64,000 bases of DNA from Sinorhizobium mexicanum (GTDB lineage: Bacteria; Pseudomonadota; Alphaproteobacteria; Rhizobiales; Rhizobiaceae). The notes below the pieces were generated by a model that was given only the letters and a program-made list of their open reading frames with translations, was not told where the DNA came from and did no database searches. The DNA is taken from assembly GCF_013488225.1 (NCBI RefSeq), contig NZ_CP041241.1, forward strand, positions 1,364,001-1,428,000, given 5' to 3'. The position numbers were made by a program, and so were the translations under genes. Of this stretch, positions 43,637-52,383 are shown piece after piece (position 1 is the first letter of the stretch; every line of letters starts with the position of its first letter).

Positions 43637-44521
43637 CTATGCAACCTGATGGTTGGCCATCCGCTCGAGCGCCCGAACGAGGCCGGAATGGTCGAGCCCG
43701 CTGTCGCCGTTGGCTGCGCAATTGTTGAAGAGTTCCTGGGTGGCCGCCGTGTTCGGCAGCGAGATGCCGAGGCTCTTTGCGCCCTGCAGGGCCAGATTGA
43801 GATCCTTCTGGTGCAGCGAGATACGGAAACCCGGATCGAAGGTGCGCTTGATCATCCGGTCGCCATGGACCTCGAGAATGCGCGAGGAAGCAAAGCCGCC
43901 CATCAGCGCCTCACGCACCCGTGCCGGATCGGCACCGGCCTTGGACGCAAAGACCAACGCTTCGGAGACTGCCTCGATCGTCAGTGCAACGATGATCTGG
44001 TTGGCAACCTTGGTGACCTGGCCGTCGCCGCAGTCGCCGACAAGGGTGATGTTCTTGCCCATCAGCTTGAACAGCGGCAGGGCGCGATCGAACGATTCCT
44101 GCGAGCCGCCGGCCATGATGCTCAGCGAGGCATTCCTTGCCCCGACTTCGCCGCCGGAAACTGGCGCGTCGAGGTATTCCGCGCCCGTTTCACGAACCCT
44201 CCTGGCGAATTCCTTCGTTTCGATCGGCGAGATCGAGCTCATGTCGATGACCAGCTTGCCCCTATCAAGGCCGTAGAAGACGCCGTTCTCGCCGAAGAGG
44301 ACATCCTTCACTTCCGGCGTGTCCGGCAGCATCAGGATGATCGTATCGACGGTCTCGGCGAGCGCCTTCGGCGTCTCGACAAATCTGAGGCCGTTATCGA
44401 CGAGCTCCTGGCGCGGCGGGATGGCGAATTTCGACGTGATGATCGTATGCCCGGCATCCTGCAGGTGACGCGCCATCGGCGTGCCCATGATACCCAGTCC
44501 AATGAAACCGATAGATGCCAT
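43637..44521 (-). CDS. glxR: Tartronate-semialdehyde reductase (2-hydroxy-3-oxopropionate reductase)
   Basis: 294 residues from the ATG giving MASIGFIGLGIMG; upstream in-frame sequence lies in the hyi spacer and gene. It has the beta-hydroxyacid dehydrogenase pattern: Rossmann GLGIMGTPMARHL, the substrate-binding DAPVSGGEVGARN and the catalytic Lys in GQVTKVANQI. It reduces tartronate semialdehyde from Gcl to D-glycerate with NAD(P)H. It follows hyi by 5 bp, so the genes are co-transcribed. Confidence 0.92.
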   Translation of the reverse strand: MASIGFIGLGIMGTPMARHLQDAGHTIITSKFAIPPRQELVDNGLRFVETPKALAETVDTIILMLPDTPEVKDVLFGENGVFYGLDRGKLVIDMSSISPIETKEFARRVRETGAEYLDAPVSGGEVGARNASLSIMAGGSQESFDRALPLFKLMGKNITLVGDCGDGQVTKVANQIIVALTIEAVSEALVFASKAGADPARVREALMGGFASSRILEVHGDRMIKRTFDPGFRISLHQKDLNLALQGAKSLGISLPNTAATQELFNNCAANGDSGLDHSGLVRALERMANHQVA

Positions 44522-44526
44522 CGTGC

Positions 44527-45342
44527 TTAGCTCCTGATTTTGATGATGTCTGCGGACTGCTTGCGCTTGCGCTCGGCACCCAGCCAGCCCAGCCCATCGG
44601 CCGTCGTCGTGAGCGGCTTGTATTCGCACCCGATCCAGCCGTCGTAGCCGGCCGCCTCCAGCGCGTCGAATACGAAGGGATAGTTGATCTCACCGGTGCC
44701 AGGTTCGTTGCGACCCGGATTGTCGGCAAGCTGGACGTGGGCGATGCGGTCGGCGAAGCGCTTGTAGGTGCCGGCCAATTCACCCTGCGTGCGCTGCTGG
44801 TGATAAAGATCGTACTGGATGAAGAGATTGTCGCTCCCGACCTCGGCGATGATAGAGGCCGCCTGCTCCACGGTGTTGAGATAAAAACCCGGAATATCGA
44901 ATCGGTTGATCGGCTCGATCAGGAGGCGGATGCCACTCTTGCCGAGTTCGGTTGCCGCGAGCTTCAGGTTCGCAACCAGCGTCGTGCGCAGGATATTGTC
45001 GGAGACGCCGTCCGGCGCGATGCCGACGAGGCAATTGACCTGCTTGCAATCGAGCGCGGTCGCGTAGTCGATGGCGGTCGCAACGCCTTTGCGGAATTCG
45101 TCGATACGGTCCGGAAGAATGGCGATGCCGCGCTCGCCGCGCGCCCAGTCGCCGGCCGGCAAGTTGTGCAGAACCTGGGTCAAGCCATGACGGTCGAGTG
45201 CGGCACGCAACGCCATCTTCTCGAACTCATAGGGGAAGAGATATTCCACCCCCTCGAAGCCCGCCTTGGCGGCCAGCGCAAAGCGATCGAGGAACGGCGC
45301 CTCGTTGAACAGCATGGTCAGGTTCGCAGCAAATCTCGGCAT
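44527..45342 (-). CDS. hyi: Hydroxypyruvate isomerase
   Basis: 271 residues from the ATG giving MPRFAANLTMLFNEAP, the usual Hyi opening. TIM-barrel motifs of the AP-endonuclease-2/xylose-isomerase-like family follow: EGVEYLFPYEF, LLIEPINRFDIPGFYLN with the metal-binding Glu, DLYHQQ, HVQLADNPGRNEPGTGEINY, and a C-terminal WIGCEYKP with the second catalytic Glu. It interconverts hydroxypyruvate and tartronate semialdehyde. It lies between gcl and glxR. Confidence 0.92.
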   Translation of the reverse strand: MPRFAANLTMLFNEAPFLDRFALAAKAGFEGVEYLFPYEFEKMALRAALDRHGLTQVLHNLPAGDWARGERGIAILPDRIDEFRKGVATAIDYATALDCKQVNCLVGIAPDGVSDNILRTTLVANLKLAATELGKSGIRLLIEPINRFDIPGFYLNTVEQAASIIAEVGSDNLFIQYDLYHQQRTQGELAGTYKRFADRIAHVQLADNPGRNEPGTGEINYPFVFDALEAAGYDGWIGCEYKPLTTTADGLGWLGAERKRKQSADIIKIRS

Positions 45343-45367
45343 GCGATTGTTCCTCCTGGAAGTTGAC

Positions 45368-45412
45368 GCGGGACGCGGGCGGAAAAACCGCACACACTTT
45401 TCCTCGTCCCGC
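45368..45412. repeat. Palindromic intergenic repeat between hyi and gcl
   Basis: Arms GCGGGACG and CGTCCCGC flank a GGCGGAAAAACCG and CACACTTTTCC core resembling the repeat at 26511-26553. It could form a hairpin in the gcl-hyi transcript. Confidence 0.55.
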
Positions 45413-45423
45413 TTTGATTGTTC

Positions 45424-47208
45424 TCAGTCGAGAAGGGCGGCGATCGCCGTCGGCACGTCCTCACCACGGGCGGCGAGTTCCTCGAATTCGACGACGGCGT
45501 TGATGTCGGCGCCCATGGCGATGTTCGTTACGCGCTCGAGAATGAACTCGATGACGACAGGGACCCGATGTTCATCCATCAGCGCCCGCGCCTTGTCGAA
45601 GGCTTCAGCGAATTCGTTGGGGCTGCGGACGCGGATCGCCTTGCAGCCCAGACCTTCGGCGACCGCGACGTGATCGACGCCGTAACCCTTCTCGGCATCG
45701 CCGCCGGCATTGATGTTGTCGAAGGCGAGGCTGACCTCGAAATCCATGTTGAAGCCGCGCTGCGCCTGGCGGATGAGGCCGAGATAGGAATTGTTCACGA
45801 CCACATGCAGATAGGGCAGCTTGTGCTGCGCGCCGACGGCGAGTTCCTCGATCAGGAACTGGAAATCATAATCACCGGAAAGCGCGACGATCGGCCGGTC
45901 TGGATCGGCAGCCCTGACGCCTAGTGCTGCCGGCAGCGTCCAGCCGAGCGGACCCGCCTGGCCGCAATTGATCCAGTTGCGCGGCTTGTAGACGTGCAGG
46001 AACTGCGCACCGGCGATCTGGCTGAGGCCGATGGTCGAGACGTAGCAAGTGTCGCGGCCGAAGGCCCGGTTCATTTCCTCGTAGACCCGCTGTGGCTTGA
46101 GCGGCGTCTGGTCGAAGTGGGTCTTGCGCAGCATTGTGCGCTTGCGCTCGCGGCACTCTTCGGCCCAGGCCGACCAGTCGCGCAATTTGCCGGCGGTCTT
46201 CCATTCGGTGGCAACGTCGAGGAAGAGCTTGAGCGCCGCACCCGCGTCCGAGACGATGCCGAAATCCGGCGCAAAGACACGACCGATCTGGGTCGGCTCG
46301 ATATCGACATGAACGAACTTCCGGCCTTCGGTATAGGTCGGGACGTTGCCCGTGTGGCGGTTGGCCCAGCGATTGCCCACGCCGAGCACGAAGTCGGAGG
46401 CGAGCAGCGTCGCGTTGCCGTAGCGATGAGACGTCTGCAGGCCGCACATGCCGGCCATCAGCGGGTGGTCGTCCGGGATCGTGCCCCAGCCCATCAATGT
46501 CGGAACGACCGGGATGCCGGTGATCTCGGCGAATTCGACCAGAAGGTCCGAAGCGTCGGCATTGATGATGCCGCCACCCGCGACGATCAGCGGTCGCTCG
46601 GCCTCGTTCAGCATGGCGATGGCCTTTTCGGCCTGCGCGCGGGTCGCCGACGGCTTATAGGGCTCAAGTGGCGAATAGGTTTCCGGGTCGAACTCGATCT
46701 CGGCGAGTTGAACATCGACCGGGAGGTCGATGAGAACCGGACCCGGTCTGCCGGAACGCATCAGGTGAAACGCCTTCTGGAAGACGAATGGGACCAGGGC
46801 TGGCTCCATGACCGTGACCGCCCATTTCGTGACAGGGCCTGCGATCGAAGCGATATCGACGGCCTGGAAATCCTCCTTGTCGAGGCGGGCGCGCGGCGCC
46901 TGGCCGGTGATGCAGAGGATCGGGATCGAGTCGGCGGAGGCCGAATAGAGGCCGGTGATCATGTCCGTGCCGGCCGGGCCCGAGGTGCCGATGCAGACAC
47001 CGATGTTGCCGTGCCTGGCCCGCGTATAGCCTTCCGCCATATGCGAGGCGCCTTCGACGTGACGGGCGAGAATGTGGCGGATCGACCCGCGCGCCTTCAA
47101 AGCCGAATAGAGTGGGTTGATTGCGGCGCCCGGAACACCGAACGCGCAATCGATCCCCTCCTTTTCCAGAACATAAACTGCCGCATCGACCGCGCGCATC
47201 TTGGCCAT
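45424..47208 (-). CDS. gcl: Glyoxylate carboligase (tartronate-semialdehyde synthase)
   Basis: 594 residues, the usual Gcl length. The ThDP-enzyme catalytic Glu is replaced by Val51 in [14 protein letters not shown], the hallmark of glyoxylate carboligase. The ThDP/Mg motif is [36 protein letters not shown]. It joins two glyoxylates to tartronate semialdehyde and CO2. It is first in the gcl-hyi-glxR-glycerate kinase operon, preceded by GGAGG, and faces a divergent IclR regulator. Confidence 0.95.
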   Translation of the reverse strand: MAKMRAVDAAVYVLEKEGIDCAFGVPGAAINPLYSALKARGSIRHILARHVEGASHMAEGYTRARHGNIGVCIGTSGPAGTDMITGLYSASADSIPILCITGQAPRARLDKEDFQAVDIASIAGPVTKWAVTVMEPALVPFVFQKAFHLMRSGRPGPVLIDLPVDVQLAEIEFDPETYSPLEPYKPSATRAQAEKAIAMLNEAERPLIVAGGGIINADASDLLVEFAEITGIPVVPTLMGWGTIPDDHPLMAGMCGLQTSHRYGNATLLASDFVLGVGNRWANRHTGNVPTYTEGRKFVHVDIEPTQIGRVFAPDFGIVSDAGAALKLFLDVATEWKTAGKLRDWSAWAEECRERKRTMLRKTHFDQTPLKPQRVYEEMNRAFGRDTCYVSTIGLSQIAGAQFLHVYKPRNWINCGQAGPLGWTLPAALGVRAADPDRPIVALSGDYDFQFLIEELAVGAQHKLPYLHVVVNNSYLGLIRQAQRGFNMDFEVSLAFDNINAGGDAEKGYGVDHVAVAEGLGCKAIRVRSPNEFAEAFDKARALMDEHRVPVVIEFILERVTNIAMGADINAVVEFEELAARGEDVPTAIAALLD

Positions 47209-47268
47209 GGAAACTCCTCCTGTTTGAATTAGGACGATAATCCATTTCCCGATTTCATCAATTAATAA

Positions 47269-47296
47269 ATGGAAATCATTTCCATCATATGGAAAT
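47269..47296. promoter_or_regulatory. Candidate IclR operator in the gcl promoter region
   Basis: ATGGAAATCATTTCCAT is a perfect 17-bp palindrome (47269-47285). A further half-site ATGGAAAT follows directly, and ATTTCC occurs at 47244. The cluster lies midway between gcl and the divergent IclR gene and suits IclR binding. Confidence 0.6.
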
Positions 47297-47380
47297 AAAG
47301 ATCTTCAACAAAAAGGAGAAAATCGAATGCAATCGCGGTAGAGGAAGATGGACCGAGGCAACCGATTTGGAGAATGATTC

Positions 47381-48202
47381 ATGGAGTTGACGGGCAAGGG
47401 AAAGCGCGGCCGCAAGGCCGCCGAGAATGCCGCGCCATCGTCCGTGCAAGTGCTCGACCGCAGCCTGGCGCTCCTGGCGATCGTTGCCGAAAACGACGAC
47501 TCGACGCTGACCTCGCTTTCGGAGCGCACCGGCATGGCGCCCTCGACCGTGCACCGGCTGCTCACCTCGCTCGCCTCCCACGGCATGGTCATGAACGATA
47601 GCGACACGGGTGTGTGGACGGTCGGCCTCAAGGCCTTCGAAATCGGCAATGCCTTTCTGCGCTTTCGCAAGCTCGGGACGATTAGCCGCCCGTTCCTCAA
47701 AGGACTGATGGAGGCCAGCGGCGAAACGGCCAATATCGGTATCGAGGAAGGCGGCGATGTCGTCTTCATCTCTCAGGTCGAGAGCCATGCGCCGATGCGG
47801 GCTTTCTTCCGGCCGGGGCGGCGTGGCCCGGTCCACGCGTCGGGCATCGGCAAGGCTATCCTGTCGACGTGGTCCGACAAGGAAATCGGCCAGTTGATGT
47901 CCGGCCGAACCCTCATCCACTTTACCGAGAAGACACGTGATACGCTGCCCGGCCTGTTGCGGGACATTCAGGAAACACGGCTCAGGGGCTGGTCGATCGA
48001 CGACGAGGAGCACACGCTTGGCATGCGCTGCGTTGCGGCCCCGATCTTCAACGAATATGGCGAGACGATCGCCGGCATATCGATCTCGGGCCCCTCGGTC
48101 CGGGTAACCGACGAAAAGCTCGCCACCCTCGGGCCGATGGTCAGAGAAACCGCCGATGCCCTGACACGCGCGATGGGCGGCAAGCGGCCGGAGGAACTGT
48201 AG
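47381..48202 (+). CDS. IclR-family regulator of the glyoxylate pathway
   Basis: 273 residues with GGAGA upstream. Residues about 20-80 are the winged helix (LTSLSERTGMAPSTVHRLLTSLASHGMV). Residues about 85-260 are the IclR effector domain with VHASGIGKAILSTWS and GMRCVAAPIFNEYGETIAGISISG. It probably responds to glyoxylate or a purine breakdown product (allantoate, ureidoglycolate), as AllR does. It is divergent from gcl. Its 3' end is echoed by a decayed copy at 56425-56603. Confidence 0.88.
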   Translation: MELTGKGKRGRKAAENAAPSSVQVLDRSLALLAIVAENDDSTLTSLSERTGMAPSTVHRLLTSLASHGMVMNDSDTGVWTVGLKAFEIGNAFLRFRKLGTISRPFLKGLMEASGETANIGIEEGGDVVFISQVESHAPMRAFFRPGRRGPVHASGIGKAILSTWSDKEIGQLMSGRTLIHFTEKTRDTLPGLLRDIQETRLRGWSIDDEEHTLGMRCVAAPIFNEYGETIAGISISGPSVRVTDEKLATLGPMVRETADALTRAMGGKRPEEL

Positions 48203-48276
48203 CGGAAGGCAAATTCCGGCGGCAGCTTCTATTGGCGCGCACCTCCGCCCCGCGGACCGTCAATTATGCAACTGTA

Positions 48277-49233
48277 CTATGAGAGCAGTCGTGCCCATGG
48301 TTTGACCAAGCTCAGATAGACATCCATCAGCCTCTGGAGATGATCAATCACACGCTGGTCGTCCAGAACCGGCACTTCGGAATGTCGCCGAACCATATAG
48401 AGCGTACGCGTGAGGGCAGGCTTTATGATGCGGCGAGCGGCGAGCGTTCCTTCGCGCACTTCTTTAGCGATCAAGCTGTAGGGCATGATCATCGCCGCGG
48501 CGCCAGACGCGATTGAATCGATCGAATGAACTTCATGGGCAATGCGAACGTCGAGCGACAATCTCCTGGCTTCGCTTTCGACAATATGACGCAGAACGCC
48601 GCGTTCGCCGCCAATTGCAAGGTCGTATTGCAAAGCCTCTGTAAATTCGATGCTTTCTTCCTGTGCGGCCTGGCTCGAAGCGGTGACGAACAGAAGATCC
48701 TCCTCCAGGACCGCTGTCCGTTTCAAGCCGGACCATTCACCGACATTGTTGAGGAATGCGACATCGACTTCTCCCGCTTCCAATGCATGCAACAGCGTTG
48801 GTGGCCCCTCTTCAACGACGCGGACCGTGACATCTGGCATTGTTTGGTCCGCATCGGCCAAGAGATCTTGGCCGAGTAGCTTTGACATTGTTCGACCCAC
48901 GCCGAGCCGCAGTTCAATCCGCTTGGCGGCCTTGAGCGCACGGACTTCGTTGGCTGCCGTCGCGACATCATCGAGAATATGCTGCGCATGCGTGTAGAGA
49001 AGTCTGCCGGCCGGGGTTGGGGTGATGCCGCGCGAATGCCGCACAAGCAATTCGATGCCAAGCTCGCCTTCGAGCTGCTTGATCTGCGAGCCGAGTGCAG
49101 GTTGCGCGACGTTCAGCGTTTCGGCCGCAGCTGTCATGTTGCCCAGCTCGACAACCTTGCGGAAATAGGTCAACTGCCGAAAATTTATGTGACGTTCCTC
49201 CCAAAGTGTGACGACATTGCTTCTCGTCCGCAC
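48277..49233 (-). CDS. LysR-family regulator, probable controller of the 49326-56095 cluster
   Basis: 318 residues from the GTG at 49233, or about 303 if translation starts at an ATA codon (49188-49186) that follows GGGAGGAA at good distance and gives the usual LysR opening (I/M)NFRQLTYFRKVVELGN. The winged helix covers residues about 1-60 of the short form (NVAQPALGSQIKQLEGELG), followed by the two-lobed effector domain (ELRLGVGRTMSKLLGQ, HALEAGEVDVAFLNN). It is downstream of, and on the same strand as, the ThDP-enzyme gene. Conventional starts exist only further upstream with no clear ribosome binding site. Confidence 0.82.
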   Translation of the reverse strand: MRTRSNVVTLWEERHINFRQLTYFRKVVELGNMTAAAETLNVAQPALGSQIKQLEGELGIELLVRHSRGITPTPAGRLLYTHAQHILDDVATAANEVRALKAAKRIELRLGVGRTMSKLLGQDLLADADQTMPDVTVRVVEEGPPTLLHALEAGEVDVAFLNNVGEWSGLKRTAVLEEDLLFVTASSQAAQEESIEFTEALQYDLAIGGERGVLRHIVESEARRLSLDVRIAHEVHSIDSIASGAAAMIMPYSLIAKEVREGTLAARRIIKPALTRTLYMVRRHSEVPVLDDQRVIDHLQRLMDVYLSLVKPWARLLS

Positions 49234-49325
49234 TTGAGGGATCAGTTCGCCCCTTTTTGCCAAGACTACGGCGCATGCGTACCTTTTCACGCATGCGCCT
49301 TTCTTGACAAGCGTCAAGCGGTTGT

Positions 49326-51125
49326 TCAACCGGTGAATTGAGTAATCGTGTCGATCAGGGCGGGAACGCCGCTTTTCACTTTGGCAATGGCACGTTCCAG
49401 TGCCGGGCCGATGTCCGCCGGATCCTCGATTGGGCCTTCCGCATACCAGCCGCATCCTCGGGCCAGCGTTGCGAAATCGGGGGCAGGATCAAACAAGTCC
49501 ATGCCGATATGCGCGCGGTTGACCGGCGTCCCGCGCTGTTCGGCCACGGTCACCTGGTGTTCCCAATCGTTGTAATAGGCGCGGTTGTTGTGCATGACAC
49601 AGAGGAACGGCACCTTGTGCTTGGCAGCGAACCAAAGCGCGCCGACATCGAAGAGCAGATCGCCGTCCGTCTGGCAATTGACCACCAGGCGACCCGTGCC
49701 GCGATGCGCAAGCGCGATGCCAAGGGAAATGCCTATCTGTGTTCCAGGACCGAGACCTCGGCCTGCCCAGCGATAATGCCTGTCGAAATCCCAGAGCTTG
49801 GGTGCCCAGTCCTCGAACGGGTTCGTGGTCAGGACCCAGTCCTCATGCCTGATCTTCTCCCACACCTCGCTGGCAAGGCGCGGCAGTGCAATCGGGCTGG
49901 CATTCCAGTTCTCACTCGCTTCCTCGCGCCATTTCGCGCGTTGGGCATCATGCATCCCGGCCACCGCGTGCGACCGTTCCTCTATGCGCCTTGCAAGATG
50001 TCTATCGTCCCTGGAACGTTTTGAAATCAGCGAGGTGAGCGCCGGCATTGCAAGGGCCGGATCGGCAAGCAGCCGCTGCGAACAATCAGGGTAGCGCTGA
50101 TAATCGGCTGCCCATTTTGAAATTTCGATATCGGCAAAGCCGATGTCCAGCCACTCGCACCCCTTCGGGTAAAGAGGTTGCAGTGTACGGTTGATCCGGT
50201 CGTTCACGTGGGTCGGTCGCTCCCAGTCCCGACAATCGAGCAAGGTGATGAGATCGGCCTGTTTGAAGACCTCTTTGTTCATGCGCATGTCGAGTGGATG
50301 CTCGGTAGGGAAGTTCAGACGCCATTGCGTGTCGACGACAGGCGCACCGAGCGCTTCGGCAAGCGCGACAGTATTGGAAAAGCCATTCGGATCGCAACCG
50401 ACGTATTGCGGAAGCAACACCGGCCATTCGGCCGAAACGAGGCGGTCCGCGGCTTCTTCCAGCGCTTTCGGATCGGGTGCTATGCGGCTCGGTACCGTTG
50501 CCGAAGCGGGTGACGGCAAGGTAACCGGTGCAGCAAGGGGCGCTTCCTGCAGCGCGGCATCATAGACCATGTAGATCGGACCGCGCGGCTCCGTCATCAT
50601 GATCGAATAGGCGCGGGCAAAACTGTCGACGACACCGTCGATGCCGCCTGGCTGGTAATCCCACTTGACGTAATCGCGCACCTGGGTGCCCTGAACATTG
50701 GCCGTATGAGCCCAATCGACGCGGGGGCGGCGCTTTCCTTCGTCCATCGGGCCGGTGGCGCCGATCAAGAAAACCGGCGCACGGTCCGTGTAGGCGGTAT
50801 AAACGCCGAGGGTCGCATGAAGCAGACCGACAACGTTGTGGACGATCACGGCAAGCGGCTTACCTGTCGCCTTGGCATAGCCATGCGCGATCTCGACGGC
50901 GATTTTTTCATGCAGGCAGACCAGCATTTCCGGCGTGTTGCCATTGTGATTGACAAGCGAGTCGTGCAGGCCGCGATAACTGGCGCCTGGATTGAGCGTG
51001 ATGAAGGGAAAACCGTATTGCTTGATCAGATCGGCGATCACATCGGACTGCCATCCGAACGGTGCCGAACCTTCGCTCTCCTCCAGCGCCTTGGCCTTCG
51101 GATCAACCTTCTCCTGCATCGTCAT
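49326..51125 (-). CDS. ThDP-dependent decarboxylase/synthase-like enzyme, substrate unknown
   Basis: 599 residues. It shows the three-domain ThDP enzyme plan: an N-terminal PYR domain with the catalytic Glu73 in CLHEKIAVEIAHGYAKATGK, a central domain, and a C-terminal PP domain with NCQTDGDLLFDVGALWFAAKHKVPFLCVMHNNRAYYNDWEHQ, the GDG-like ThDP/Mg motif ending in NN. It is unlike Gcl, which has Val in place of this Glu. The nearest types by eye are benzoylformate decarboxylase and acetolactate-synthase-like enzymes. With the aldehyde dehydrogenase in the same cluster it probably turns a 2-oxo acid into an aldehyde. The true substrate is open. Confidence 0.82.
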   Translation of the reverse strand: MTMQEKVDPKAKALEESEGSAPFGWQSDVIADLIKQYGFPFITLNPGASYRGLHDSLVNHNGNTPEMLVCLHEKIAVEIAHGYAKATGKPLAVIVHNVVGLLHATLGVYTAYTDRAPVFLIGATGPMDEGKRRPRVDWAHTANVQGTQVRDYVKWDYQPGGIDGVVDSFARAYSIMMTEPRGPIYMVYDAALQEAPLAAPVTLPSPASATVPSRIAPDPKALEEAADRLVSAEWPVLLPQYVGCDPNGFSNTVALAEALGAPVVDTQWRLNFPTEHPLDMRMNKEVFKQADLITLLDCRDWERPTHVNDRINRTLQPLYPKGCEWLDIGFADIEISKWAADYQRYPDCSQRLLADPALAMPALTSLISKRSRDDRHLARRIEERSHAVAGMHDAQRAKWREEASENWNASPIALPRLASEVWEKIRHEDWVLTTNPFEDWAPKLWDFDRHYRWAGRGLGPGTQIGISLGIALAHRGTGRLVVNCQTDGDLLFDVGALWFAAKHKVPFLCVMHNNRAYYNDWEHQVTVAEQRGTPVNRAHIGMDLFDPAPDFATLARGCGWYAEGPIEDPADIGPALERAIAKVKSGVPALIDTITQFTG

Positions 51126-51190
51126 GCATTCCGCTCCTTGGGTAAGAAAATGAGCGGCGGAGGCCGCCGCCCAACAGAAACGTTTGCCGA

Positions 51191-52192
51191 TCAGTCTTTC
51201 TTGAGGGCCTGCTTCAAAAACCCGACCATTTCCGGCGATTGATCGAGTGCCTTCTTGACCAGATCGGCGACTTCGTCACCAATGGCCGGGTCGAGCGGCA
51301 GACCGAGCTTATCGGCTTTGGCGACGAACTCCGGATCGGATATTGCTGCGGAATAAGCGTCCCGCAACGTCTTCAGGATGTCGTCGGGAATCCCCTCCGG
51401 ACCCACGGTAAGGCGCGAAATGTCGCTCTGCGATTCAACGAGTGCGATGGCCTTTTGCGCTTCCGCGTTGTCGACCAACGTTGCCAGCTGAGGAACATCG
51501 GTATCCGAGCCACCAATCTGCGCAAGGAACTTGCCATGGCCTTCCTTGACGAAGGGTTCGAAGCTCGACCGCGAACTGATCACACCCTGCACTTCGCCCC
51601 GCATGATGGCGAGCTGGTCGTCATTGCCGCTGTAGCCGCTGATGATATCAATCGGCAGCTTCAATGCGCTAACCAGGATCGTTGTGTTGACCTCCGACGC
51701 ACTGCCTGCTCCCGAAGTGGAGAACTTCAGCTTCTTGTCGAGACTCTGCAGTTCCTTGAAATCCTTGATATTGGCGTCAGCCGCTACGACAACCACACGC
51801 GGATCCGAGGCTGCCTTGCCGATCCACGACATCTTCGTGAGGTCGAACCTGACGCCTTCGTTTCCAGAGAGCTGGCTATAGACCAGCCCCGTGTTGAAGC
51901 TACCGATCGTCAGTCCGTCCGGGGTCGACGCAGCGATGTAATTTGCGCCAAGGAGGTTGCCGGCCCCGGGCATGTTGCGCACGACGAAGGTCGAGCCCGG
52001 CAGGTGCTTCTGCATGAACTCGCAGACCAGTCGGCCATAGGTGTCATAACCACCGCCGGGTTCGGTCGCGATGATGTAATTCACCGTTTTACCGTTGAAG
52101 TATTCTGGCCCCGATTGCGCCATGGCAACCGTTGCCCATCCACATGCAAGAAGAGCGGCACCAGCTGCGATGCCTCTCGAAAAAATAGTCAT
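51191..52192 (-). CDS. TctC/Bug-family periplasmic substrate-binding protein
   Basis: 333 residues from the ATG after GGGAGGAGTTCA. The signal peptide is MTIFSRGIAAGAALLACGWATVAMA. The Bug/TctC pattern follows: GKTVNYIIATEPGGGYDTYGRLV, FVVRNMPGAGNLLGANYIAAS and GEVQGVISSRSSFEPF. These proteins serve the tripartite tricarboxylate transporters, yet no TctA or TctB gene is in this window. It may feed a distant transporter or act in sensing. It would bind a carboxylated substrate of the cluster. Confidence 0.87.
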   Translation of the reverse strand: MTIFSRGIAAGAALLACGWATVAMAQSGPEYFNGKTVNYIIATEPGGGYDTYGRLVCEFMQKHLPGSTFVVRNMPGAGNLLGANYIAASTPDGLTIGSFNTGLVYSQLSGNEGVRFDLTKMSWIGKAASDPRVVVVAADANIKDFKELQSLDKKLKFSTSGAGSASEVNTTILVSALKLPIDIISGYSGNDDQLAIMRGEVQGVISSRSSFEPFVKEGHGKFLAQIGGSDTDVPQLATLVDNAEAQKAIALVESQSDISRLTVGPEGIPDDILKTLRDAYSAAISDPEFVAKADKLGLPLDPAIGDEVADLVKKALDQSPEMVGFLKQALKKD

Positions 52193-52383
52193 TGAACTCC
52201 TCCCTTTCGCTCTACACTGTTGCCGAGAACCCTCGGCAACGTGGCTGCCCAGCCAGCCAATTCCTCCAAACGACAAGCCTCCCTGGCCGCGCAGATCCAA
52301 TCCGACCGCGCCGCACGCTCACGTCTTTTCAGATGATGATGGACACGTCCTCTGCTGTGCCGCTCACCACCAGGGGCGACCGC

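Noticed and set aside
45424..47208. Gcl as an acetolactate synthase
   Set aside because: Val51 replaces the ThDP-activating Glu and the gene is joined to hyi, glxR and glycerate kinase, which points to glyoxylate carboligase.
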